Origin: Halobacillus litoralis
GTDB lineage: Bacteria > Bacillota > Bacilli > Bacillales > Halobacillaceae
Direction of reading: 5' to 3'
Assembly (NCBI RefSeq): GCF_009856445.1
Contig: NZ_WMFA01000002.1
Coordinates: 248,001-312,000, forward strand
DNA: 64,000 nt
The position numbers and the translations under genes were made by a program. Position 1 is the stretch's first letter, and every line of letters begins with the position of its first letter. The notes beneath the pieces are model-generated. The model made no database searches. It was given only the letters and a program-made list of their open reading frames with translations, and had not been told where the DNA came from. Shown here one piece after another: positions 18,219 through 26,602 of the stretch.

Positions 18219-18323
18219 TTAAATGAGGAGGGCCATAATTCCAGCAATCAACAATAAAAAGGAACCAGAAAGTAAGGCAATTTTCATTGGGCGGCTGGCT
18301 TTGTGGAAGATGCGAAAGAACAT
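18219..18323 (-). CDS. Small membrane protein, 34 aa
   Basis: A short gene supported by an unusually good ribosome site: GGAGGTGATC four bases before the ATG at 18321-18323. The product starts with a basic, aromatic segment (MFFRIFHKASRP), followed by one hydrophobic helix of about 18 residues rich in Leu, Ile and Gly, and ends LLI. That fits a single-span membrane protein with its N terminus inside. It lies downstream of the PAS-STAS gene on the same strand, 49 bases after its stop. Function unknown. Confidence 0.65.
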   Translation of the reverse strand: MFFRIFHKASRPMKIALLSGSFLLLIAGIMALLI

Positions 18324-18372
18324 GCCGATCACCTCCGGTTGTAAGAACATGAACGTTACATACGCTCAAATT

Positions 18373-19101
18373 TTATTGTTTGTATAACTCTTTTAAAGCC
18401 ACTTGTAAGGTCGCGAAAAATTTCACTTTGATTGGTGGCAGGTCAGAGGATACCCACGTCCTTGCAAGTTCTGGTTTCATCCCTGAGATGGTCGTGTGAA
18501 TCCCCATCAAAGAGAGAGACTGAATCAGTTTGGATAGTTTATCAAAGAAAATAATGTCCACCGTACTGATTGTTGAACAATCAATAATCACTTGGTGTGC
18601 ACCCATACGGGTAACATTATGTAAGCCTCTGTCCAGTATATATTGAAATTCGATTTGATCCATAATGGGCTGTAATGGAAGGAGAACTAGACCTTGAGAC
18701 AGCGGAATGACGTTCACAGACATGTCTTCCATCCACTTCAGCATTCGCTGTTCTTTATCATAGTACTCTGTGACATCACTATATTCCACCATCGCCCCAT
18801 AAATCTTGCCATTCTCTTGTAAAACCCTTGTGCGGATCGATAAATACAAATTATATTTTCCCCATTGATAGGGAATTGCATCATAGGTGAGTTCCTCAGA
18901 AGTCCTCAATGTCCGCTCCACATGGCGGACTTCTTCAGGAGCATCAGGAAAGAGGTCATAGACGCTTTGTCCGAGGACATCCTTCTCCTCTACTTCTAAA
19001 AGGCGTGTCCCCTGCTGGTTGATATGAGTGATTCGATAGTCTAAATCAATCGCCATCACACCTAAGGACAGTTGATCGAATACTTCGTTTAACGGCGTCA
19101 T
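18373..19101 (-). CDS. PAS-STAS domain protein (RsbR/stressosome-like)
   Basis: Probable cytoplasmic signalling protein of 242 residues: an N-terminal PAS domain (about 5-115, with GVMAIDLDYRITHINQQG and a closing EYSDVTEYY) and a C-terminal STAS domain (about 135-240, with IIDCSTISTVD and SGMKPELARTW). The STAS half resembles RsbR paralogues, including Ser/Thr residues near the two positions phosphorylated by RsbT. The flavin-cysteine motif of LOV domains is absent, so it is not a YtvA-type photosensor. The start is the ATG at 19099-19101 behind GAGGGGGAG; a GTG 36 bases upstream lacks a site. No other stressosome gene is nearby. Confidence 0.85.
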   Translation of the reverse strand: MTPLNEVFDQLSLGVMAIDLDYRITHINQQGTRLLEVEEKDVLGQSVYDLFPDAPEEVRHVERTLRTSEELTYDAIPYQWGKYNLYLSIRTRVLQENGKIYGAMVEYSDVTEYYDKEQRMLKWMEDMSVNVIPLSQGLVLLPLQPIMDQIEFQYILDRGLHNVTRMGAHQVIIDCSTISTVDIIFFDKLSKLIQSLSLMGIHTTISGMKPELARTWVSSDLPPIKVKFFATLQVALKELYKQ

Positions 19102-19570
19102 TTTGCTCCCCCTCAGTACTTGATTGATGAAACGCACTTTCTTCTATATATTAAGTTCTATTTTCTACGACAAAAATCCTTTTCCTATATTTGTATAATA
19201 GTTGAACGTTTGAACTTACCTTAAATACTCCGTAACGTCCATCATTCATGAATTACATAGTAAAGTCAAAATTTTTGTTCAAACATAATTTAATTGATGC
19301 CTATATTTTAGATTGATAGAGCTTCTATTTAAATTTTTTCAGGAGCTTCATTCCTACCTTTTTAAACGGATATATACGGATCGTTCCACTTTTTGTAAAA
19401 TAAGTATTCCGTAATGTAAATTATATGTTACAGTGTGGGAGAAGGTAATAACAATTATGAAAATTACATAAGGCAGCAAGAAGTGGATGAGACATGGTTA
19501 ATGGATGGGTAACTCGAAATTTTTCAATGAATAAATCAAAACTTTAATGAATGGAAAAGGAGAATGTGTT
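19102..19570. other. Divergent intergenic region, AT-rich
   Basis: Holds the promoters of the PAS-STAS gene and the small membrane protein gene. A loose dyad (GTAATGTAAATTATATGTTAC, 19412-19432) is the only structure noted; I cannot assign a regulator. No coding frame is convincing. Confidence 0.4.
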
Positions 19571-20002
19571 ATGCAGAAGATTAAAGATGAACGTTTGCAG
19601 TTGAAGAATCTGAAGAATATCCGCGTTGTATTCATCATCCAAACCCTCGGGATTTTAGCCCTGTTGGGTTATGATCTTTTTACAAAAGGCTTGGATGGAA
19701 TGACGGACAACCCGCTTTGGTTCGTATTCATGATCTCTGTCATCGTCAATGCTTATTTATCAATGAGTATAAGTGTGGATCATGAAAAGGCGCCCAAGTC
19801 TCCTCTGAAAGGTTTATATGTATCGTTGTCGATTGTCGGGGTCCTATCGGTGATTGTTGGAATGCTTGTTTCTTTCTCAGAAGGTCAGACGATATGGAAT
19901 GGCCTTCTGATCGGAGGGATCATCTTTATAAGTTTCCTGGTCCCTGTGCTCTATATCTACAAATTAAGAAAGGACAGTTGGGATGAAGAGATGTCCGAAT
20001 AA
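19571..20002 (+). CDS. Integral membrane protein, unknown family
   Basis: A 143-residue protein with about four membrane segments: about 18-36 (VVFIIQTLGILALLGYDLF), 48-66, 82-101 and 108-129. It has a charged N terminus (MQKIKDERLQLKNLKNIR) and a charged tail ending DSWDEEMSE. The start is the ATG at 19571, eight bases after AAAAGGAGAA; eight earlier codons in frame have no site. It stands as a single gene ahead of the nucleoside hydrolase on the same strand, 114 bases apart. Function unknown. Confidence 0.8.
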   Translation: MQKIKDERLQLKNLKNIRVVFIIQTLGILALLGYDLFTKGLDGMTDNPLWFVFMISVIVNAYLSMSISVDHEKAPKSPLKGLYVSLSIVGVLSVIVGMLVSFSEGQTIWNGLLIGGIIFISFLVPVLYIYKLRKDSWDEEMSE

Positions 20003-20116
20003 AGGATTTGTTTATGGAAAGTCATCAAGAGAACGTTGAAAGTACAGGTTCCTCCTACTAAGCGGCATAAGCGTTCCTTCTTCTTGAATAAGATATAGGG
20101 TAGAGGAGGACGGTTT

Positions 20117-21049
20117 ATGAGGAAGAAAATTCTTTTATTTTGTGACCCTGGGATCGATGACTCTTTAGCGATTATGTACGCCATGTTGGATCCTGAACTT
20201 GATATCGTCGGCATTGTTACCGGTTATGGAAACATAACAAGAGAACAAGCTACGAAAAATGCGGCTTATTTGGTGCAATTAGCGGGGAGAGATGATATCC
20301 CAATCATCCCTGGGGCATCGAATCCAGTGCAGCAGGAAGAAGTATTCTTTTACCCCGAAATTCATGGGGAAGAAGGCATCGGCCCCATCCGTCCTCCTGA
20401 AGACATGACCTATGAGACCGCCCCTTTTGATACCATCCGGATGCTTATGGAAAAGTACAAGGATGAGCTGATCATTGTAAGTACGGGACGACAGACGACA
20501 CTGGCCACTGTATTTATTTTATTTCCAGAAGAAATAAAATTCGTTCAGTCTTTTTTTGTTATGGGAGGCGCTTTTTTCGTTCCTGGAAATATAACGGCTC
20601 TCGCGGAAGCCAATTTCTTCGGGGATCCGACTTCTTCCAACTATGTCCTTACCTTCGCTGAAAATCTAACGGTCACACCCTTGAATGTTACGCGTTATGC
20701 TGTCATTACACCGGATGTTGTAGAGGAAATCGCTCAATCGAAAAAGAATGTTTATTCATATTTGATTGCTCCCATCTTCAAATATTACTACCGTTTTTAT
20801 AAAGATAAGACCCCTGGTATAAAGGGAGCCCCCATTCATGATTTGCTGACAGTGATGCTTGTGAAAAATCCAGATTTAGTCGATTACATATATTATGATG
20901 CCAATGTAGCTGAAGGAATTGAAACAAGAGGGCTCTCCTATATTGACGTTCGCCCTTCCAGTCCTAAAGGGGATACGAAGATTGCCATCAATCTTCATTA
21001 TCAAAAGTTTATGGAAGAGTTTAAAAAGGTGATGGTCCGCGTGGAATAA
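20117..21049 (+). CDS. Inosine/uridine-preferring nucleoside hydrolase family protein
   Basis: Hydrolyses the N-glycosidic bond of ribonucleosides for salvage in the cytoplasm. The 310-residue protein begins with the calcium-binding aspartate cluster as FCDPGIDDSLA (normally DxDxGxDD; the first aspartate is replaced by Cys, with D next to it). It has TGYGNI, MGGAFFVPGNIT, EANFFGDP and the late IHDLL histidine-aspartate motif. RBS AGAGGAGG precedes the ATG. The changed first metal ligand position deserves a check before activity is assumed. Confidence 0.88.
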   Translation: MRKKILLFCDPGIDDSLAIMYAMLDPELDIVGIVTGYGNITREQATKNAAYLVQLAGRDDIPIIPGASNPVQQEEVFFYPEIHGEEGIGPIRPPEDMTYETAPFDTIRMLMEKYKDELIIVSTGRQTTLATVFILFPEEIKFVQSFFVMGGAFFVPGNITALAEANFFGDPTSSNYVLTFAENLTVTPLNVTRYAVITPDVVEEIAQSKKNVYSYLIAPIFKYYYRFYKDKTPGIKGAPIHDLLTVMLVKNPDLVDYIYYDANVAEGIETRGLSYIDVRPSSPKGDTKIAINLHYQKFMEEFKKVMVRVE

Positions 21050-21089
21050 TGGAAGTAGTGGGACCTTGAAAATGCAGGTGAAATGAAGC

Positions 21090-21116
21090 AAGGGAAAACA
21101 TGGTATGTTTTCCCTT
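21090..21116. terminator. Hairpin between convergent genes
   Basis: A perfect 12-bp stem (AAGGGAAAACAT) with a three-base loop lies between the nucleoside hydrolase and the convergent DUF2512 gene. Neither side has a good T tract, so it may only block 3' decay. Confidence 0.5.
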
Positions 21117-21126
21117 GGTCAAGCTC

Positions 21127-21564
21127 CTATTTTTCTTTATCCTCTTCTTCATACGGAAAAAGTTCTTCCGAAGCCTCCGTTTGCAGTTGGCCAGTGGAGC
21201 GTACTTCGTGATTTTCTTCCTTTTCCTGATCGAGGCTTCTTGCCACTGACTGGTGGAAGAAATATTCGAAAATCGCTAAGGAAATCGCCGAAATCAGTGT
21301 GGCTTCAAATACATCGTCTCCGACGGTGAGTGCATCTGTCATAAAGTATATAACAGCGAAGCTAAGCACAAAATCTCCGGCCGTAGCCATCGTATTGCTG
21401 GATTTCTTTAGAATCGTCACGTCTCCTAAATAGCCAAGAGCACTGACAACAAGAGATATGAGAAAGACGTTTCCGAAAGAGACGTCAAATCCTAAACCTA
21501 AGATGATAAACAGAATGCCTAACGTGATGACAAATTTCAGGGCCAGTAATTTTACATGAGTCAT
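21127..21564 (-). CDS. DUF2512 (YndM-type) membrane protein
   Basis: A 145-residue membrane protein with four hydrophobic segments in the first 105 residues (KFVITLGILFIILGLGF, VFLISLVVSALGYLGDV, FVLSFAVIYFMTDALT, ATLISAISLAIFEYFFH). A hydrophilic acidic tail follows, ending in EEEDKEK. This layout is that of the YndM/DUF2512 family of Bacillaceae, whose function is not known to me. The start is the ATG at 21562-21564, six bases after GAGGAGGTG; the GTG of that site is not the start. Confidence 0.82.
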   Translation of the reverse strand: MTHVKLLALKFVITLGILFIILGLGFDVSFGNVFLISLVVSALGYLGDVTILKKSSNTMATAGDFVLSFAVIYFMTDALTVGDDVFEATLISAISLAIFEYFFHQSVARSLDQEKEENHEVRSTGQLQTEASEELFPYEEEDKEK

Positions 21565-21685
21565 GTATGGCACCTCCTCAAGTTATAAGATGTGCCATTG
21601 GGTTGAAATTATTCCTCTCGTATCAAGAGAACCTGGACTCTTGAAATTTCTGATTTATTCTTCGTATTTTTTCCCTATTAAGGTA

Positions 21686-22819
21686 TCAGGGTTTTAAGAT
21701 GACCTTGATGCAGTCATCTTCGCGATTGTTGAATTTCTTATAACCCTCAGCTGCTTTTTCTAAAGGTAGTTCATGAGTCAGGATAACCTTAGGATCAATT
21801 TCGTTTCGTACAATTTGTTCATAAAGTGGCTTCATATAAGAGCGTGCATGGGACTGGCCCATTTTAATTTGGATGTTCCTCGAAAAAAATGCCCCAAGTG
21901 GAAATGCATTGTAATTTCCTCCATAGACCCCTGTAAGCTGCACGGTTCCACATTTCCGCACTGCTTTTGAGGCGATTTGGATCGCCCCGAGTGTTCCACC
22001 CTGGAGTTTAAGTTTTTGCTCCATAAATTCCAGTGGAGATTTCTTTCCGTCCATGCCCACACAGTCAATCACAACATCGGCTCCACCTTTAGTCGTTTCT
22101 TTCAGTACTTCTCCCATGTCTTTGTGCTTTGTGAAATTAAATACTTCTGTCCGGTTGTTGATTTTGGAATGGTTGAGGCGGTAGGAAAGGTGATCGACAG
22201 CGATGACACGTTCTGCTCCCTTTTGCCAAGCGAATTTTTGAGCCATTAAACCGACCGGACCACAACCAAGGACAATCACTGCATCTCCTGGTTTGACACC
22301 TGCATTTTCAACGCTCCAATAAGCAGTCGGAAGGACGTCTGAAAGAAACAACAAAGATGGATCATCCAGTTCACAGTCCTCAGGAACCTTAAATGGTGTG
22401 AAGTTTCCAAAAGGAACACGGAGGTATTCTGCTTGACCACCTGGATAATTTCCGAATTTCTCTGAGTATCCGAGAAGACCGCCGGAATCATAATGAGGAT
22501 TGGATTGGTCGCATTGACTGACATGATTGCTTTCACAATAAGGACAATGCCCGCAGGCAACGGTGAAGGGGATAACAACCCGGTCTCCTTTTTTTACTTT
22601 TGTAACATCAGGACCGACTTCTTCAATGATTCCCATCGGTTCATGTCCAATGATATAGCCGATCGGCAGAGGAAAATTGCCCTGATATAAATGTAGATCA
22701 GAACCACAAATGGCGGTTGATGTAATACGGACAATGACATCTTCTTTATCCTGAATCCTTGGAGCTTCCACTTCTTTGACGGCGACCGAATATTTTCCCT
22801 GGTAGGTAACAGCTTTCAT
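21686..22819 (-). CDS. Zinc-dependent medium-chain alcohol dehydrogenase
   Basis: NAD(P)-dependent MDR dehydrogenase of 377 residues. The catalytic zinc ligands are in CGSDLHLYQG (Cys39 region) and GHEPMG; the structural zinc cysteines appear as CGHCPYCESNHVSQC. The Rossmann motif is VLGCGPVGLMAQ. The insert after the structural zinc and the long C-terminal part resemble glutathione-independent formaldehyde dehydrogenase and B. subtilis AdhB-type enzymes, so an aldehyde or alcohol substrate is likely but not fixed. RBS GAAGGATG precedes the ATG. Followed by no clear terminator. Confidence 0.92.
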   Translation of the reverse strand: MKAVTYQGKYSVAVKEVEAPRIQDKEDVIVRITSTAICGSDLHLYQGNFPLPIGYIIGHEPMGIIEEVGPDVTKVKKGDRVVIPFTVACGHCPYCESNHVSQCDQSNPHYDSGGLLGYSEKFGNYPGGQAEYLRVPFGNFTPFKVPEDCELDDPSLLFLSDVLPTAYWSVENAGVKPGDAVIVLGCGPVGLMAQKFAWQKGAERVIAVDHLSYRLNHSKINNRTEVFNFTKHKDMGEVLKETTKGGADVVIDCVGMDGKKSPLEFMEQKLKLQGGTLGAIQIASKAVRKCGTVQLTGVYGGNYNAFPLGAFFSRNIQIKMGQSHARSYMKPLYEQIVRNEIDPKVILTHELPLEKAAEGYKKFNNREDDCIKVILKP

Positions 22820-22901
22820 CGATCATCCTTCTTTCCTATAGATTCGTTCCAGCTGTGAATGTGAGGTTACTTTGGTGTATGTGACCTCAGGGGAGTTGCG
22901 C

Positions 22902-23024
22902 TTATTTTCCATTCACTTTCTGATCATGTTTTACTGAAAGAGTAATCACTACGATACTTAGTATGGTGGACAAAATGGTACTTGCTAAAAGGGTGAAATA
23001 GATCTTGTCTACTTTCTCATTCAA
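22902..23024 (-). CDS. Small single-span membrane protein, 40 aa, TTG start
   Basis: A short frame with TTG at 23022-23024, six bases after AAGAGGG; the ATG six bases upstream would sit directly on that site. The product is a charged N terminus (NEKVDKIYF), one long hydrophobic helix rich in Thr, Leu, Ile and Val, and a basic tail ending HDQKVNGK. It lies between the DUF3231 gene and the dehydrogenase on the same strand. I do not recognise the family. Confidence 0.5.
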   Translation of the reverse strand: MNEKVDKIYFTLLASTILSTILSIVVITLSVKHDQKVNGK

Positions 23025-23057
23025 ACCCATCCCTCTTTTCTTAAAGAATTAAAGTTT

Positions 23058-23082
23058 TACCACAAGGGTAGCCCTTGTGGTA
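23058..23082. repeat. Perfect 11-bp inverted repeat after the DUF3231 gene
   Basis: TACCACAAGGG and CCCTTGTGGTA flank a three-base loop 24 bases after the minus-strand stop. The minus-strand tail is AAAACTTT, not a T run, so it is at best a weak terminator. Confidence 0.6.
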
Positions 23083-23105
23083 ATGTTGGCAGGACTTTAA
23101 GTTAA

Positions 23106-23606
23106 TCAGCTTTTTTTATGCTGAGGAGGCAGAACCAACCAGCCTTTTTCTTTGTTCAGTCGAAGTGCTTTGGCACCGGCCTGAGCTTTGTTCATATGGA
23201 ACTTACCGAACAACATGGCAATATCTTCACGCGTGCTTTGACCGATAGCTTGACTGCAGGCGACGAGACCTTGAGCAATGTTCAGCGAAATGGCTGCACT
23301 GATCTCAGGATCATTCATGCGTGCGCCTACGGGAATGTCTTCAAGGTCCGCTACAGATCTTTCAGGTGGAGAAGGGGGAAGAACGACTCCGTTCACTTTC
23401 AGGATATCTTCAATTTCCTGTGTTTCCTGTCTGATTCCCTGGACAAGCTCCTCCAGAAGACGTTTCAATTCTTTGTCACCCGCATGATTATACAAGGTTT
23501 GATAGCTGGCAGAATCACCTTTTGCCACTGACAAATAGCTCCAAAGGCTGAAGACCTCTCCGTAATGAAGGGGCTCCTGTTGCTGATTTCCACTTAAAAT
23601 ACCCAT
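23106..23606 (-). CDS. DUF3231 family protein
   Basis: A 166-residue helical protein of the DUF3231 family, common in spore-forming Bacillaceae and related in fold to four-helix coat proteins. It shows LHYGEVFSLWSYLSVAKG at the N terminus, the central LPPSPPER segment and NIAQGLVACSQAIGQSTREDI toward the end. No signal peptide or membrane span. The start is the ATG at 23604-23606, eight bases after AAAGGAG. Most paralogues carry two such repeats; this short form has one. Role unknown; a spore association is inference. Confidence 0.82.
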   Translation of the reverse strand: MGILSGNQQQEPLHYGEVFSLWSYLSVAKGDSASYQTLYNHAGDKELKRLLEELVQGIRQETQEIEDILKVNGVVLPPSPPERSVADLEDIPVGARMNDPEISAAISLNIAQGLVACSQAIGQSTREDIAMLFGKFHMNKAQAGAKALRLNKEKGWLVLPPQHKKS

Positions 23607-23760
23607 GTTCTCCACTCCTTTATTTTTGGTACAGAGGTAGTATTCTTTCTTTATAAAAAATGATTCATCAAATGGCGGCGGTTGTATGTAATCGACGAGG
23701 GACCATTTCTATCTCTCTGGTCCTCCATGAGGAAAGAAGTGGGAAAGAGATTCGTTGGAC

Positions 23761-23805
23761 AATAAAGAGAAGCAGCACGTGGGTATAGTGCTGCTTCTCT
23801 TTATT
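23761..23805 (-). terminator. Long terminator hairpin after the aldo/keto reductase
   Basis: An 18-bp perfect stem (AATAAAGAGAAGCAGCAC) with a nine-base loop lies 37 bases after the minus-strand stop at 23842. Confidence 0.82.
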
Positions 23806-23841
23806 AAGGTTTAAGGGTGGAGAGTAATCGATTGAGCTTAT

Positions 23842-24684
23842 TTAAAATTCCTGGTAAGTGGCAGGATCCTGATCATTCATTCTGCCATCCGGTCGAGTCA
23901 ATTGATTGATGCGCTCCATTTCCTCTTCATTTAGTGAAAAGTCGAAAACAGAACGATTCTCTTTCTGCCGTTTAGGAGAAGAGGACTTAGGGATAGCGAC
24001 AGAACCGAGTTGATAATGCCAGCGCAGAATAACCTGGGAAACCGTTTTTCCATGTCGTTCCGCTACGGATTGGATGGTCTCATTGTCGAGGATGTTCTGG
24101 ACTCGCGCCAACGGACTCCAGGACTGTGTTTGGATCTGTTTTTCCTGGTGGTAGGCTCTTTGTTCTTCCTGATTGAAAAAGGGATGGAGCTCCACCTGAT
24201 TCATGCTCGGTATGATGCCTGTCTCCCGTTCGAGGCGCTCCAAGTGTTCAGGGAGAAAATTACATACACCGATGGAGCGGATCAATCCCCATTTTTGGGC
24301 GTCAATCAATGCCTGCCATGCTTCTACATACCTATCTTCTTTTGGATTCGGCCAATGGATTAAATAAAGATCATAATAGTCCAGCTGGGCACGGAACAGA
24401 GATTCCTGGATGGCTGTTACGGCTTTGTCATATTCATGGTAGCGACCAGGAAGTTTGGATGTGATTCTTAATTCATTTCTCGGAATGTTACTGCGGCGGA
24501 TTCCTTCTCCTACCGTCGCTTCGTTTTCATAGTTATAAGCGGTATCAATGAGGCGGTAGCCTGTGTCTATGGCACTTTGAATAGCTGAAGCACCGCGGTT
24601 TCCGTTCAGGCGGTACGTACCAAATCCCAAGGCAGGAATGGTGAGACCATCGTTCAGTTGGATTTCAGGAATAGATTGATTCAT
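23842..24684 (-). CDS. Aldo/keto reductase
   Basis: NADPH-dependent carbonyl reductase of 280 residues. The catalytic tetrad is visible: D and Y in LIDTAYNYENE, K in ITSKLPGR and H in LIHWPNP. The cofactor loop toward the end reads IPKSSSPKRQKEN. The start is the ATG at 24682-24684, ten bases after AAAGGAG; the longer frame upstream has no site. Substrate is not predictable. The promoter lies in the divergent region with two cre-like boxes shared with the hydroxy-acid oxidase gene. Confidence 0.92.
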   Translation of the reverse strand: MNQSIPEIQLNDGLTIPALGFGTYRLNGNRGASAIQSAIDTGYRLIDTAYNYENEATVGEGIRRSNIPRNELRITSKLPGRYHEYDKAVTAIQESLFRAQLDYYDLYLIHWPNPKEDRYVEAWQALIDAQKWGLIRSIGVCNFLPEHLERLERETGIIPSMNQVELHPFFNQEEQRAYHQEKQIQTQSWSPLARVQNILDNETIQSVAERHGKTVSQVILRWHYQLGSVAIPKSSSPKRQKENRSVFDFSLNEEEMERINQLTRPDGRMNDQDPATYQEF

Positions 24685-24777
24685 TCTACATGCACTCCTT
24701 TTTGGTTCTTTCCTATTAGTGGAAGGAATTAGTTTAAACATCTACTCTTTTACCTTGTCAGCAGAACTGTAAACCAA

Positions 24778-24791
24778 TGTCAGCGTTTACA
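24778..24791. promoter_or_regulatory. cre-like site (CcpA)
   Basis: TGTCAGCGTTTACA matches TGWAANCGNTNWCA at 13 of 14 positions, in the divergent region between the aldo/keto reductase and the lactate monooxygenase-like gene. Confidence 0.5.
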
Positions 24792-24864
24792 AGAGAAATG
24801 AACTTTTTTGATGCAAAGGAATGAATTACGGCGAAGTGGATGAAAAGGGAGTGTAACATCTTTT

Positions 24865-24878
24865 ATAAAGCGCTTACA
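24865..24878. promoter_or_regulatory. Second, weaker cre-like site
   Basis: ATAAAGCGCTTACA matches the cre consensus at 12 of 14 positions and lies where the promoter of the gene at 24951 is expected. Confidence 0.4.
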
Positions 24879-24950
24879 ATTTATGTTAGGATAAAAGGGA
24901 ATAATAGGGAAATACACGAGTTGAAACGAGATTGTTGAGGAGGAAGAAGA

Positions 24951-26117
24951 ATGTCCAATTACGGAAATCAAGTTCAATTTGAAGTTTATCGGACTATGAC
25001 TCAGCCTGATCCTGATAGGCTTCCCGTATCGTATGAAGATTGGGAAGCGAAAGCGAGAGAAGTTCTGGAGGATGGTCCTTTCTATTATGTAGCGGGAGGC
25101 GCAGGTGGTGAAGAGACGATGAAAGATAATCACCACAGCTTTACCCGGTGGAAAATCGTCCCGCGGGTGCTTAAAAATGTAGAGGATCGTGACTTAAGCA
25201 TTGAATTATTCGGGAAAAAGTACGAGACTCCCCTTCTGCAGGCGCCGATTGGTGTGCAGTCGATTATTCATGAAGGGGGAGAATTAGCTTCAGCCAAAGC
25301 GTCTGCAGCATTAAATATTCCTTACATCGCAAGTTCTGCCTCTACAAAAACGATGGAGGAAATAGCCGGAGTGATGGGGGACGCTCCTAAATGGTTTCAA
25401 TTGTATTGGAATAAGGATCCAGAAGTGACGGCAAGTTTTGTGCGACGGGCAGAAACAGCAGGATATGATGCGATTGTCGTTACCTTGGACACGCCTATGA
25501 TGGCATGGCGGGAAAAAGACTTGAAAAATGTGTACCTGCCCTTTTTGATTGGCGAGGGTGTCGGAAACTACTTTACCGACCCTGTCTTTCGGTCTCGACT
25601 CGCATCACCTCCTGAAGAGGACCCCACACAGGCCGTGATGCATTGGACAAAAACATTCGGAAACCCGGGATTGACTTGGGAGCACCTGCTTTTCCTAAGA
25701 GAGCATACCGATTTACCAATCCTGCTGAAGGGCGTTCTTCATCCGGATGATGCTAAGCAAGCATTGGAATACGGCGTGGATGGAATCATCGTATCCAATC
25801 ATGGTGGACGGCAGGTGGATGGAGCCATGAGCTCGTTGAAGGCTCTTCCGCCTATTGTTGAAGCGGTAGGAAATGAGCTCCCTGTGCTGATGGATGGAGG
25901 AATCCGCCGGGGAGCTGACGTGATTAAAGCATTATCTCTCGGAGCAGAAGCTGTCCTGGTAGGACGGCCTTGCATGTATGGCCTTGCGGTAGCCGGTGAA
26001 CAAGGGGTGCATGAGGTGTTGAGAAATTTACTGGCAGACACGGATATCACTATGGCTTTAAGCGGCTGTTCGTCGGTGTCTGAATTGAATCGATCCGTCC
26101 TGCTCGAGGACAGATGA
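24951..26117 (+). CDS. FMN-dependent alpha-hydroxy-acid oxidase, lactate 2-monooxygenase-like
   Basis: Flavoenzyme of 388 residues that oxidises lactate or a similar 2-hydroxy acid. The (S)-2-hydroxy-acid dehydrogenase fold is clear: YYVAGGAGGEET near the N terminus, QAPIGVQSIIHEGGELA, WFQLYW, ILLKGVLHPDDA with the FMN-contact lysine, the active-site SNHGGRQVDG and the phosphate loop DGGIRRGADVIKAL. An insert around 185-230 (REKDLKNVYLPFLIGEGVGNY) is typical of lactate 2-monooxygenases rather than the shorter oxidases. RBS GAGGAGGAAG precedes the ATG. A 21-unit repeat array begins 22 bases after the stop, before the terminator. Confidence 0.9.
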   Translation: MSNYGNQVQFEVYRTMTQPDPDRLPVSYEDWEAKAREVLEDGPFYYVAGGAGGEETMKDNHHSFTRWKIVPRVLKNVEDRDLSIELFGKKYETPLLQAPIGVQSIIHEGGELASAKASAALNIPYIASSASTKTMEEIAGVMGDAPKWFQLYWNKDPEVTASFVRRAETAGYDAIVVTLDTPMMAWREKDLKNVYLPFLIGEGVGNYFTDPVFRSRLASPPEEDPTQAVMHWTKTFGNPGLTWEHLLFLREHTDLPILLKGVLHPDDAKQALEYGVDGIIVSNHGGRQVDGAMSSLKALPPIVEAVGNELPVLMDGGIRRGADVIKALSLGAEAVLVGRPCMYGLAVAGEQGVHEVLRNLLADTDITMALSGCSSVSELNRSVLLEDR

Positions 26118-26138
26118 CCGGCGCATGCTGACAGGTGA

Positions 26139-26575
26139 TGATTCGCGCCAAAGGGAAGGCAAGTCGCGCCAAAGAGGTGGTGAGTCGCGCCAAAGGGTGG
26201 TGAGTCGCGCCAAAAGGGTGGTGAGTCGCGCCAAAGGGAAGGTGAGTCGCGCCAAAGGGGTGGTGAGTCGCGCCAAAGGGGATGCGAGTCGCGCCAAAGG
26301 GAAGGCGAGTCGCGCCAAAGGGGTGGTGAATCGCGCCAAAGGGGATGCGAGTCGCACCAAAGGGAAGGCGAGTCGCGCCAAAGGGGATGCGAGTCGCGCC
26401 AAAGGGGATGCGAGTCGCCCCAAAAGGGTGGTGAGTCGCGCCAAAGGGAAGGTGAGTCGCGCCAAAGGGAAGGCGAGTCGCGCCAAAGGGTGGTGAGTCG
26501 CGCCAAAGGGTGGTGAGTCGCGCCAAAGGGGTGGTGAATCGCGCCAAAGGGGATGCGAGTCGCGCCAAAGAGTTG
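26139..26575. repeat. Tandem array of 21 units of 20-21 bp (GAGTCGCGCCAAAGGG type)
   Basis: Twenty-one head-to-tail copies of a 20-21-base unit. The first ten bases (AGTCGCGCCA) are almost invariant. The second half comes in three recurring versions: GGGTGGTG, GGGATGCG and GGAAGGYG, occurring in mixed order. Each unit contains the dyad TCGCGC. Because most units are 21 bases, all frames stay open on both strands and produce spurious proteins of repeats such as SRAKG or WRDSP. The array lies inside the presumed 3' untranslated region of the hydroxy-acid oxidase transcript. No leader, Cas gene or transposase is nearby. Confidence 0.93.
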
Positions 26576-26602
26576 CCCCTCCCAGGATTCACTAATAAAT
26601 AG

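Noticed and set aside
26139-26575. CRISPR array
   Set aside because: The unit is 20-21 bp with short repeated tails instead of unique spacers, and no Cas genes are present.
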